Source of the DNA: Mycoplasmatota bacterium
Lineage (GTDB): Bacteria; Bacillota_I; Bacilli_A; Izemoplasmatales; Izemoplasmataceae
Assembly: GCA_030636545.1 (NCBI GenBank)
Contig: DAOVWR010000071.1
Coordinates: 1 to 6,324, forward strand
Direction of reading: 5' to 3'
Length of the DNA: 6,324 nucleotides
Every line of letters starts with the position of its first letter. Position 1 is the first letter of the stretch. A model generated the notes under the pieces. The model saw only the letters and a program-made list of their open reading frames with translations, was not told the DNA's origin and made no database searches. Below, in pieces: positions 1 to 5,976 of the stretch. The position numbers were made by a program, and so were the translations under genes.

Positions 1-387
1 GGGATTCATCACACAGGCATGAAATGCGTAATCAATTAGACTCGGTTTCGCATCGGCAAGGCGAGTATTAAACGCCTCAAGCAAATCAGATTCATTATTG
101 ACAGGTGCTAAAAAATCAATGATGGTTGTTACCCCACCATGAGCAGCAGATATTGTTCCTTGGGAAAAATCATCACGTGATGTGATGTTTGGTAAGGATA
201 GTTTGAGATGAGTATGGGGATCGATGATTCCCGGAATTACTAAGTTGCCTTCGCAATCAATAACTTCTTTCGCCGGATATAGATCAATCGAAACAAGCGC
301 TATTTTATCTGCTTCAACATACACATTTATTTTCTGAAACAATCCTTCATAAAAGACGTTCCCGTTAGTTAGGACAATATCATACAT
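1..387 (-). CDS. Dihydropyrimidinase / D-hydantoinase-family amidohydrolase, N-terminal part (3' end outside window)
   Basis: I translated 129 codons from the ATG at 387 to the left edge with no stop. The product begins MYDIVLTNGNVFYEG, the usual small beta-sandwich start of cyclic amidohydrolases. It then has VIPGIIDPHTHL (about residues 50-61), whose H58 and H60 are the HxH pair that binds the first metal, followed by DDFSQGTISAAHGGVTTIIDF (72-92) and IDYAFH (118-123), all typical of hydantoinases and dihydropyrimidinases. The family is usually around 460 residues, so roughly 70% is missing, including the carboxylated lysine and remaining metal ligands. These enzymes hydrolyse cyclic amide bonds in dihydropyrimidines, hydantoins, allantoin or related rings, in the cytoplasm. 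The start is supported by a strong GAGGTGG sequence just upstream. It lies 23 bases after the NTPase stop and is probably the next operon gene. Its GC content is higher than that of its neighbours. E. coli ygeZ, in a comparable neighbourhood, is a family relative; true substrate unknown. Confidence 0.9.
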   Translation of the reverse strand, partial: MYDIVLTNGNVFYEGLFQKINVYVEADKIALVSIDLYPAKEVIDCEGNLVIPGIIDPHTHLKLSLPNITSRDDFSQGTISAAHGGVTTIIDFLAPVNNESDLLEAFNTRLADAKPSLIDYAFHACVMNP

Positions 388-391
388 TGCT

Positions 392-398
392 CCACCTC
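392..398 (-). promoter_or_regulatory. Ribosome binding site of the hydantoinase-family gene
   Basis: On the minus strand the sequence reads GAGGTGG, followed four bases later by the ATG at 387. It lies wholly in the 23-base gap after the NTPase gene, so this gene can be translated independently. It fixes the start at 387; the ATG at 400 in another frame reaches a stop after six codons. Confidence 0.7.
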
Positions 399-410
399 AT
401 TTATAAGTAA

Positions 411-887
411 TTAATCTACATCAAATAAGTTATATTCTTTAATCTTGTATTTTTCTATTATCTTTTCTAGTAGATCTTTTCTAATTGTTACAAAAATATC
501 TAATCCTGAATCAAGCATCTCTGTAAAGATATTATGAAAACATAGATTTTCTAATTCTAAAAGTCCAACTTCGTCTAAAAACAACGGAGAGACTTTATTA
601 GTAATCAGTTCTCTAATTGTGTCTTCAATATAATCTACGGTTTTTGTTGAGAATAAGTAAGGTCCTATTTGACAACAAGCTTCTTCTTTATCCTCACTGT
701 AGATATCTCTTATAACTAATCTTCTTCTTTCGTTAGTAGCTAAACGTAATACATCATAACTATGAACAAGGTGTCCGTTCATATTTTTGAGTGAGACAAA
801 TCCATCTCCCTTGTTTAGCGAATTATAAATCTCAGTAATCTTAGTTGTCTTACTGGAATTAATCCTCCCAGTAACGATATTTAGCAT
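411..887 (-). CDS. THEP1-like P-loop nucleoside triphosphatase with degenerate Walker A (158 aa)
   Basis: The protein opens with a short beta strand and a P-loop-like stretch, IVTGRINSSKTTK (residues 4-16). The spacing is that of Walker A (GxxxxGKT), but the Gly before the Lys is Ser12. A Walker B-like strand follows at 101-112 (PLFLDEVGLLEL) with D105 and E106; the DE-V/I-G-x-x-E-L pattern is characteristic of the THEP1/COG1618 NTPase family. Between them are GFVSLKN (29-35) and a Cys pair (C71, C72). The length is slightly short for the family (about 170-190). The start ATG lies inside the 3' end of the xdhC-like gene, giving a 29-base overlap, with only a purine-rich GAGAGAG as Shine-Dalgarno. 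Similar NTPases can accompany molybdenum hydroxylase maturation genes, so a role in cofactor or enzyme assembly is plausible, but this is inference from position. Whether it still hydrolyses nucleotides is uncertain. Confidence 0.75.
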   Translation of the reverse strand: MLNIVTGRINSSKTTKITEIYNSLNKGDGFVSLKNMNGHLVHSYDVLRLATNERRRLVIRDIYSEDKEEACCQIGPYLFSTKTVDYIEDTIRELITNKVSPLFLDEVGLLELENLCFHNIFTEMLDSGLDIFVTIRKDLLEKIIEKYKIKEYNLFDVD

Positions 888-1704
888 TTTTAATACTCTC
901 TCTCATATGATTATGTCCTTTTTTGTCATATCCAATTGCAAGTATTTCTGCGGCAATTGAAATAGCAATTTCTTCAGGACTTCCTCCGCCAGTATCTAGT
1001 CCGATAGGAGAATAAAAATTCTTAAGATTTATATCTTTTCCAAACTGGGCATATGTTGTTTTTAAGTAGTCCATTAATTTCTCAGGAGAACAAAGCATTC
1101 CCATATAGACAGGATTAATGTTTAACTCAATTACTTTATTAATAACATTGTAATCATGTTCATGAGATGGTGTGCAAACAACAATCATACTATCTTCTTT
1201 GATACCATCTTCAACGATATAATCAACAAACGATTTATGAACTTTTGTGTTAGCCCCAGTAAAAGCATCATAGACTGGTTTTCTTTCATCAATTACAGTA
1301 ATATGATAATTCATTTTATTAAGGACATTCGTAAGTGCTTGTCCAACGTGACCTGCCCCAAAAATATAAATATTGTTTCTAACACCAATAAATTCATAAA
1401 ACAAAGTAACGATACCACCACAAACCATTGTTAAGGTTTCGGCACCATCGACCATTTTTCCACCGTTAAGAGAATATTTCTCCATCAAGCTTTCTCTTTT
1501 CTTTAGTAGTGTTTTACAGTTTTCACGAGCCACATATTCTATTTGACCCCCACCAACTGTCCCAAAAGCTTCTCCTGTTTCACTAACAACCATTTTTTTA
1601 CCAACTTCAACAGGTCCATCGCCCTTTTTTTCAACAACTGTAACTAAAATACACGATTCTCCATTATTTTTGAATTGCATCATTGCATCAAAAACTTTGC
1701 TCAT
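859..1704 (-). CDS. xdhC: XdhC/CoxI-family molybdenum hydroxylase maturation factor (281 aa)
   Basis: This family binds molybdenum cofactor, protects it and assists its sulfuration before insertion into xanthine dehydrogenase-type enzymes. The N-terminal XdhC/CoxI domain (about 1-105) has GTVGGGQIE (48-56) and MVCGG (93-97) with C95 at the conserved family cysteine. The C-terminal Rossmann domain (about 110-256) starts with IYIFGAGHVGQAL (112-124), a GxGxxG dinucleotide-binding loop, followed by the acidic VIDER (137-141). The family C-terminal signature PIGLDTGGGSPEEIAISIAAE is at 233-253. MGMLCSPEKL (201-210) stands where relatives usually read like IGMIGSKRK, a small deviation. Length is normal for the single-copy form; E. 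coli YqeB is longer. The start has only a weak AGAAAG ribosome site. The gene follows a 78-base gap with a hairpin and overlaps the downstream NTPase gene by 29 bases. The symbol is used in the maturation-factor sense, not E. coli xdhC, which is the Fe-S subunit. Confidence 0.92.
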   Translation of the reverse strand: MSKVFDAMMQFKNNGESCILVTVVEKKGDGPVEVGKKMVVSETGEAFGTVGGGQIEYVARENCKTLLKKRESLMEKYSLNGGKMVDGAETLTMVCGGIVTLFYEFIGVRNNIYIFGAGHVGQALTNVLNKMNYHITVIDERKPVYDAFTGANTKVHKSFVDYIVEDGIKEDSMIVVCTPSHEHDYNVINKVIELNINPVYMGMLCSPEKLMDYLKTTYAQFGKDINLKNFYSPIGLDTGGGSPEEIAISIAAEILAIGYDKKGHNHMRESIKNAKYRYWED

Positions 1705-1742
1705 TGTATCACAACTTTCTATGTAATATTATTATGTAATCA

Positions 1743-1773
1743 CTTGCCAAAGCACAAATCGTGCTTTGGCAAG
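1743..1773. repeat. Perfect 13-bp inverted repeat (intercistronic hairpin)
   Basis: The arms CTTGCCAAAGCAC (1743-1755) and GTGCTTTGGCAAG (1761-1773) are perfect reverse complements around the loop AAATC. The stem has seven G/C pairs, so it should be stable in RNA. It lies in the only sizeable intergenic gap of the operon, starting ten bases after the membrane-protein stop codon in transcription order and ending 38 bases before the xdhC-like start. No T-run follows it on either strand (minus strand continues TGATTACATAATAATATT), so it is not a classical intrinsic terminator. It could act as a partial terminator, an mRNA stability or processing element, or a protein-binding palindrome. The pairing is directly visible; the role is inference. 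Confidence 0.85.
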
Positions 1774-1782
1774 ATCAAATTA

Positions 1783-2415
1783 TTAAAGTATAAATGTAGC
1801 AACTGCAGCTATAAGCAATAATCCTACAGCAAATACTGGTTTCACATCAAATTTAAATTTAAATTTGTAAGTTAATGATGAATCAAGATAGATTAAAGCT
1901 GTAGCCATAAGTCCACTTATTGCACCACTTAATATTACAAATTGTAAGAAACTTGCTATACTTGAAATTGAAGCTGCAACAAATCCAGTAAAGATGAATT
2001 GAGCTGTCATAAACATTACATATCCAACTCTCCAACCAATACTTGCTATTTGCGCTGCAGCAATTTTGTTAGTTACTTTTTCACTAGTAAATAACATAAC
2101 AACAGCAAACACTAATAATGACTCTAAAACAATCGAAACCATCGGATTTATTGTTTTAAAGATTGAGTATGATGGCAAGAATAAATCAATTGATTTAATT
2201 GAAGCTGCTACCATCCCGATGTAAAGTAAAGCTTTCTTTGAGTTTGTTTTATTATAAGCTCTCATTAAGATAGCTGCTGCGATAGGGAACATAATTGTTC
2301 CAGCAATTAATGTTGGAATCCAATGCAATGCATATCCTAGTGTCGCTTCAATAAATCCCCATAAAGCTCCGTAAAAGATAATTTGAGTTAGTAATTTAAT
2401 TTTCTTATTTTCCAT
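1783..2415 (-). CDS. Multi-pass membrane protein of unknown function (210 aa)
   Basis: I do not recognise a characterised family with confidence. The protein has about six to seven hydrophobic segments (roughly 9-29, 33-52, 61-81, 90-110, 125-150, 154-176, 193-209), a short Lys-rich N-terminus (MENKKIK) and no obvious cleavable signal. Charged or polar residues inside or next to membrane segments include E23, K74, D77, E98 and R129. There is no Cys and only one His (H31), so it cannot offer bis-His haem or iron-sulfur ligation and is unlikely to be a conventional redox partner. Size and shape resemble small transporters or ECF-type substrate-binding components, but no diagnostic motif supports this. 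The start is supported by AGGAGA in the last codons of the catalytic-subunit gene, five bases upstream of which translation ends. Its position suggests a link to the hydroxylase, such as uptake of substrate, molybdate or a cofactor precursor; this is inference. Confidence 0.8.
   Translation of the reverse strand: MENKKIKLLTQIIFYGALWGFIEATLGYALHWIPTLIAGTIMFPIAAAILMRAYNKTNSKKALLYIGMVAASIKSIDLFLPSYSIFKTINPMVSIVLESLLVFAVVMLFTSEKVTNKIAAAQIASIGWRVGYVMFMTAQFIFTGFVAASISSIASFLQFVILSGAISGLMATALIYLDSSLTYKFKFKFDVKPVFAVGLLLIAAVATFIL
1849..1866. repeat. Three tandem copies of AAATTT within the membrane-protein gene
   Basis: Three consecutive AAATTT hexamers encode KFKFKF (residues 184-189), the basic loop before the last hydrophobic segment. 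A change in copy number would add or remove a Lys-Phe pair without shifting the frame. Confidence 0.8.
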
Positions 2416-2420
2416 AATTA

Positions 2421-4733
2421 TTATTCTCCTTTTTCTTTCTCTTTTAAAGCCATTAGAATTTTTTCAGGAGTTATTGGTAATGTTGTAATTCTAACTCCAA
2501 CAGCATTATAAACTGCATTAGCTAATGCTGCAGGTGGAGTATCAATTCCAATCTCCCCAACACTCTTAGCTCCATAAGGACCTGATTTTTCATAACTATC
2601 AGCGAATTCTGTTGTAAGTTTATTAATTTCACGACGTGTTGGTATACGGTAATTCATTAAATCATTAGTTACCAATTTACCTTTTTTAGTGTAAATAACT
2701 TCTTCATACATTGCCATACCAATTCCTTGAACAATTCCACCTTCTACTTGCCCTTTAGCAAGCATAGGGTTAATTGTAGTACCACAATCTACGACACTTA
2801 CGTAATCAACAATTTCAACTTCTCCAGTTTCTTTATCAACATTAACTTCAACAAATCCTGCCATAAATGGCGGAGGTGATTTAGTTCCGTAATAACTACT
2901 TGTGATTTGAAGTTGTTTTTGATCTTCATTATAATATAAACGATTAGACAATTCTTTTAATGTTATTTCATTTTCCCCAGATTTAAGTACTACTCCATCG
3001 TACTCAACATCTTCAGGTTTAACGTTAAATACTTTAGCTGCTTCATTAATAATCATTTGTCTCATTTCTTTACCAGCTTTAAGTACTGCGTTACCAGAAA
3101 CATATGTTGTACTTGATGCATAAGCACCAGTATCAAAAGGAGTAAGATCTGTATCTGATGAGTAAGGTATTACATTATCAAGTGTTGTACCAAGTGCTTC
3201 TGCAGCTATTTGAGAAAGGATTGTATCACTACCTTGTCCAATATCTGTTGCACCAATCATTAAGTTATAAAATCCATCATCATTTAGCTTGATAGTAGCT
3301 GAAGCCATATCAATATAAGGGATTCCTGATCCTTGCATTGCAATTGCCATTCCAACACCTTTATATTTTGAATTTCCTAAATATTTATTTGGATAAATAT
3401 CTTTCCATTTGATTAATTCATAACCTCTTTTTACACAGTAATCAAGTTTACAGGTATCCATAAACATTTCAATACCTTCGCCACCTTCGCCCATAATCTT
3501 GAAGATGGGTGAAGTTTCAGTTTCTTTAATCATATTCTTGTGTCTAAATTCGATTGGATCAATATCAAGTTTATGGCAAAGCATATCAATCGCAGACTCA
3601 AGAGCAAAGTTTCCTTGAATTGCTCCATATCCTCTATAAGCTCCACCTGGTGTGTGGTTTGTATATACTACATTACCATGAAACCTTACAGAATCTACTT
3701 TATTATAAAGTGGGAATACTTTTGCAGCAGCAACCATAAATACTGTTAAAGCATGTTCACCGTATGCTCCAGTATCAGAAACTACGTAAGCATCGATTGC
3801 TTTTAAGACACCATCTTTTGTAGAACCTAATTTAAGGTCAAAACGCATCGGATGTCTTGAATAACTTGATTCAAATACTTCTTTTCTGGTATATATCATT
3901 TTTGCTGGTTTACCCGTTTTTATTGTTACAGTAGCAACAAACATTTCACCATGAACTTGTTGTTTCCCTCCAAATCCTCCACCAACACGTGGTTTAATAA
4001 CACGAATTTTACTAAGAGGATAATCTAATGCTTGAGAAATAATTCTTCTAACATGAATAGGTGTTTGAGTTGATGAATAAATTACCAAACGACCTTGATA
4101 ATCCATACGTGAATTAACAGTATGTGGCTCGATCATCACATGTGCTTGAGCGTGTGTATAAAAAGACTGCTCAATAACAACTTCTGATTCTTCTAAAGAC
4201 TTATCAACATCTCCAACATGCATATGGTAAGATGCTGCTAAGTTTTTCTTAGGATCAAATCCAATTGGGAACATTTCATGAATTTCCGGCTCTGGATGAA
4301 TAATTATTTTATTTTCAAAAGCAGTTTCAAAATCTAAAACAGGTTCTAGTACTTCGTATTCAATATCGATAAGTTTTAGAGCTTTTTCAGCAGTTCTAAC
4401 ATCTACTGCTGCAACAGCTGCAGCTTCATCACCGATATATCTCACATAATTATCTAAAACAAATTTATCATGCGGAGAAGGTTCTGGATATCCTTGCCCG
4501 GCTCTTGTAAATGGTCTTCTATCAAAATCTTTATAAGTTAAAACTAGTTCAACACCATCTAATGCCTCTGCTTTAGTAGTATCAATTTTAACTATTTTTG
4601 CGTAAGGATGAGGACTTCTTAATACTTTTACGATTAAAGAATTAGGTTCTGCATAGTCATCAGAATATGCTTTTTTACCCATCATTAACCCTTTTCCATC
4701 TACCGATGGAAGTGCTTGATTTACAACTTTCAT
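2421..4733 (-). CDS. Molybdenum hydroxylase catalytic subunit, molybdopterin-binding (770 aa, xanthine dehydrogenase family)
   Basis: This is the large Mo-cofactor subunit, which hydroxylates a carbon next to a ring nitrogen or an aldehyde using water. The N-terminal 'a/b hammerhead' domain covers about 1-135 (GKKAYSDDY, LRSPHPYAKI). The Mo-cofactor domains follow: GGGFGGKQ (251-258), TRKEVFESSYSRHP (282-295), GGAYRGYGAIQG (363-374), MQGSG (466-470), TDIGQGSDT (496-504), DCGTTINP (649-656) and GAKSVGEIG (721-729), where E727 is the expected catalytic base. AYRGYG with its Arg fits xanthine/purine-type hydroxylases and differs from the AYRCSFR loop of CO dehydrogenase. There is no signal peptide or twin-arginine motif, so the enzyme is cytoplasmic. 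Length is typical of the separate-subunit form. The start has a strong GGAGG and overlaps the Fe-S gene stop as ATGA, indicating translational coupling. Purine, nicotinate or another heteroaromatic could be the substrate; sequence alone does not decide. Confidence 0.95.
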   Translation of the reverse strand: MKVVNQALPSVDGKGLMMGKKAYSDDYAEPNSLIVKVLRSPHPYAKIVKIDTTKAEALDGVELVLTYKDFDRRPFTRAGQGYPEPSPHDKFVLDNYVRYIGDEAAAVAAVDVRTAEKALKLIDIEYEVLEPVLDFETAFENKIIIHPEPEIHEMFPIGFDPKKNLAASYHMHVGDVDKSLEESEVVIEQSFYTHAQAHVMIEPHTVNSRMDYQGRLVIYSSTQTPIHVRRIISQALDYPLSKIRVIKPRVGGGFGGKQQVHGEMFVATVTIKTGKPAKMIYTRKEVFESSYSRHPMRFDLKLGSTKDGVLKAIDAYVVSDTGAYGEHALTVFMVAAAKVFPLYNKVDSVRFHGNVVYTNHTPGGAYRGYGAIQGNFALESAIDMLCHKLDIDPIEFRHKNMIKETETSPIFKIMGEGGEGIEMFMDTCKLDYCVKRGYELIKWKDIYPNKYLGNSKYKGVGMAIAMQGSGIPYIDMASATIKLNDDGFYNLMIGATDIGQGSDTILSQIAAEALGTTLDNVIPYSSDTDLTPFDTGAYASSTTYVSGNAVLKAGKEMRQMIINEAAKVFNVKPEDVEYDGVVLKSGENEITLKELSNRLYYNEDQKQLQITSSYYGTKSPPPFMAGFVEVNVDKETGEVEIVDYVSVVDCGTTINPMLAKGQVEGGIVQGIGMAMYEEVIYTKKGKLVTNDLMNYRIPTRREINKLTTEFADSYEKSGPYGAKSVGEIGIDTPPAALANAVYNAVGVRITTLPITPEKILMALKEKEKGE
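2425..2430 (-). promoter_or_regulatory. Ribosome binding site of the membrane-protein gene
   Basis: AGGAGA is formed by the last two sense codons of the catalytic subunit (GGA GAA) and lies nine bases before the ATG at 2415. Ribosomes finishing the large subunit terminate on top of this site, which favours coupled translation and supports the chosen start. Confidence 0.65.
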
Positions 4734-5182
4734 TCGTCATCCTCCAAACATAATTTAATAGCTCTATGTTGAGCTTCATATCCAGTACAACGACATAAGT
4801 TACCAACTAGATATTCTTTTATATCTTCATTTGTAGGTTCTTTAATTTCGTCTTTCATAGCGTGAACAGTTAATGCTAATGCTGAATTACAATACCCACA
4901 TTGATCTGCTCCTTGATGTCCGAAATGTTCACTAAGTTTTTTAGCTTCCTTTTGGTGTCCTTCAATAGTAGTGATTTTGTGTCCTTCAGCTTTCACACTT
5001 AAGATAGTACATGATTGAACAGCTTTACCATCCATTAAAACAGTACATACACCACAACTTGAAGTTTCGCATCCTCTTTTAATACTAAAAATATTGTCAG
5101 CTCTTAATGTATCTAAAAGGTAGTCATCAGGTGCAACATCATAAGTTTTTAAATTTCCATTAACTTCAATATTGATTCTCAT
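4730..5182 (-). CDS. Molybdenum hydroxylase [2Fe-2S] iron-sulfur subunit (150 aa)
   Basis: This small subunit passes electrons from the Mo centre to the FAD subunit through two [2Fe-2S] clusters. The plant-type ferredoxin domain (1-75) carries C38, C43, C46 and C58 (GCETSSCGVC then QSC). The helical second domain carries C95, C98, C130 and C132 (QCGYC and GNLCRCTGY). All eight ligands are present, and Q94 is the Gln that packs against the pterin in the family. The stretch after the first pair reads CNSALALTVHAM, where relatives normally have CTPG; this is unusual. Length is typical (150-170) and there is no twin-arginine signal. Its ATG overlaps the FAD-subunit stop by one base (TAATG) and its TGA overlaps the catalytic-subunit start by four bases (ATGA). 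A clear AGAGGTG lies just upstream. The three subunits should be made in balanced amounts. Confidence 0.95.
   Translation of the reverse strand: MRINIEVNGNLKTYDVAPDDYLLDTLRADNIFSIKRGCETSSCGVCTVLMDGKAVQSCTILSVKAEGHKITTIEGHQKEAKKLSEHFGHQGADQCGYCNSALALTVHAMKDEIKEPTNEDIKEYLVGNLCRCTGYEAQHRAIKLCLEDDE
4741..4745 (-). promoter_or_regulatory. Ribosome binding site of the catalytic subunit gene
   Basis: GGAGG on the minus strand lies seven bases before the ATG at 4733, inside the last codons of the Fe-S subunit gene. It fixes the start of the 770-residue subunit and, with the ATGA overlap, indicates coupled translation. Confidence 0.7.
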
Positions 5183-5976
5183 TATTTAGTCACCTCTTTC
5201 AATCCTCTTCTAATGTACACTTTAGCTAATTCAGTGCGATACTCTTTACCGGCTTTACTATTAGTTCCAAATTTCAATTCTTCTCCTGCGATTTTAGCAG
5301 TTTCTTCCATTACTTTTTCAGTAACTTCCTTTTGATTGTTAATAAATTCCATTGCTTTTACAGCAAATGTCGCAAGACTTGGTCTAGCTCCAACAATAAT
5401 CTTATAATGTCCATCTTGATTTGTAATTCCGACATTAACAACTGCGAAATCTAAGCCAGTTTTTTTCATTTTGTAATAGTAACCTAGCATTTCTTCTTTT
5501 TTAATAATTATTTTTAAAATGATATCTTTTTCTCTAGATCTTAGCTTTAAAAAATCTTCTAAAGGCATTTTACCTGCTTTGTACATTACTACTTCAGTGT
5601 TTACAGCTAATAATGGTGTTATAAAGTCTGAAAAAGAGTATTTTCCAGCGATACTTCCTCCGACAGTAACTAAATTTCTTAAGGCTACTCCCATGATTCC
5701 ATTAACTCCTTTACTAACAATACCACTAAATAGATTCTTAAGTGTTTCATTCTTTTCAACTTCTCTCAAAGTAACATAAGCATCTATTTCTATAGTGTCT
5801 TTTGTTTCTTTGATTTGATTTAGACCAACATGTTCTAAATCAATTGCTGTTTCGACGGTTTTCGAAGATAACCTAAGCCAAGCTCCACCACCAATAATTA
5901 AATTTGCTTTGTCTTCTTGTAGTTTTTCGTAAGCTTCTTCAATTGTTTTTGCCTTAAAATAATTAACTATCTCCAT
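5182..5976 (-). CDS. Molybdenum hydroxylase FAD-binding subunit (264 aa, XdhB/CoxM/YgfM-like)
   Basis: This medium subunit holds the FAD that takes electrons from the Fe-S subunit and gives them to NAD+, ferredoxin or another acceptor. The FAD_binding_5-type domain (about 1-160) shows NLIIGGGAWLRL (25-36), ALRNLVTVGGSIAGKYSFSDF (98-118) and PLLAVNTEVVM (121-131). A CO-dehydrogenase-flavoprotein-like C-terminal domain follows (about 165-262) with KKTGLDFAVVNVGI and VGARP (195-199). Two FAD-contact motifs deviate from the usual forms: GGGAW replaces GGTD/GGTN and TVGGSIA replaces TIGGNIA. E. coli YgfM (AGGSK, TIGGEIA, as I recall it) deviates in the same places, which suggests a subfamily trait. 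At 264 residues it is a little shorter than typical (about 280-290). The start overlaps the upstream mocA-like gene by 14 bases, and its stop overlaps the Fe-S gene start by one base. Confidence 0.93.
   Translation of the reverse strand: MEIVNYFKAKTIEEAYEKLQEDKANLIIGGGAWLRLSSKTVETAIDLEHVGLNQIKETKDTIEIDAYVTLREVEKNETLKNLFSGIVSKGVNGIMGVALRNLVTVGGSIAGKYSFSDFITPLLAVNTEVVMYKAGKMPLEDFLKLRSREKDIILKIIIKKEEMLGYYYKMKKTGLDFAVVNVGITNQDGHYKIIVGARPSLATFAVKAMEFINNQKEVTEKVMEETAKIAGEELKFGTNSKAGKEYRTELAKVYIRRGLKEVTK
5191..5197 (-). promoter_or_regulatory. Ribosome binding site of the Fe-S subunit gene
   Basis: AGAGGTG on the minus strand lies eight bases before the ATG at 5182, within the last codons of the FAD-subunit gene. 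It supports the start at the TAATG junction. Confidence 0.65.

Noticed and set aside
1156..1434. Plus-strand open frame of 92 codons
   Set aside because: It lies entirely opposite the well-supported xdhC-like gene, has no convincing ribosome site and no recognisable domain.
1723..1750. Possible internal promoter before the xdhC-like gene (TTGGCA, 16-base spacer, TATTAC)
   Set aside because: The -10 matches only four of six bases, the -35 lies inside the hairpin, and the implied start site would leave almost no room for a ribosome site before the ATG at 1704.
1743..1773. Calling the hairpin an intrinsic terminator
   Set aside because: Neither strand has a T-run after the stem, and the downstream genes belong functionally to the same operon.
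3540..3749. Two overlapping plus-strand open frames (61 and 69 codons)
   Set aside because: Both are antisense to the conserved catalytic-subunit gene and have odd, Cys/Tyr-rich composition typical of chance frames.
2421..4733. Selenocysteine or CO dehydrogenase assignment for the large subunit
   Set aside because: The frame has no internal TGA, and the loop reads AYRGYG rather than the AYRCSFR of CO dehydrogenase.
5519..5779. Plus-strand open frame of 86 codons
   Set aside because: It is antisense to the FAD-subunit gene and shows no independent gene signal.
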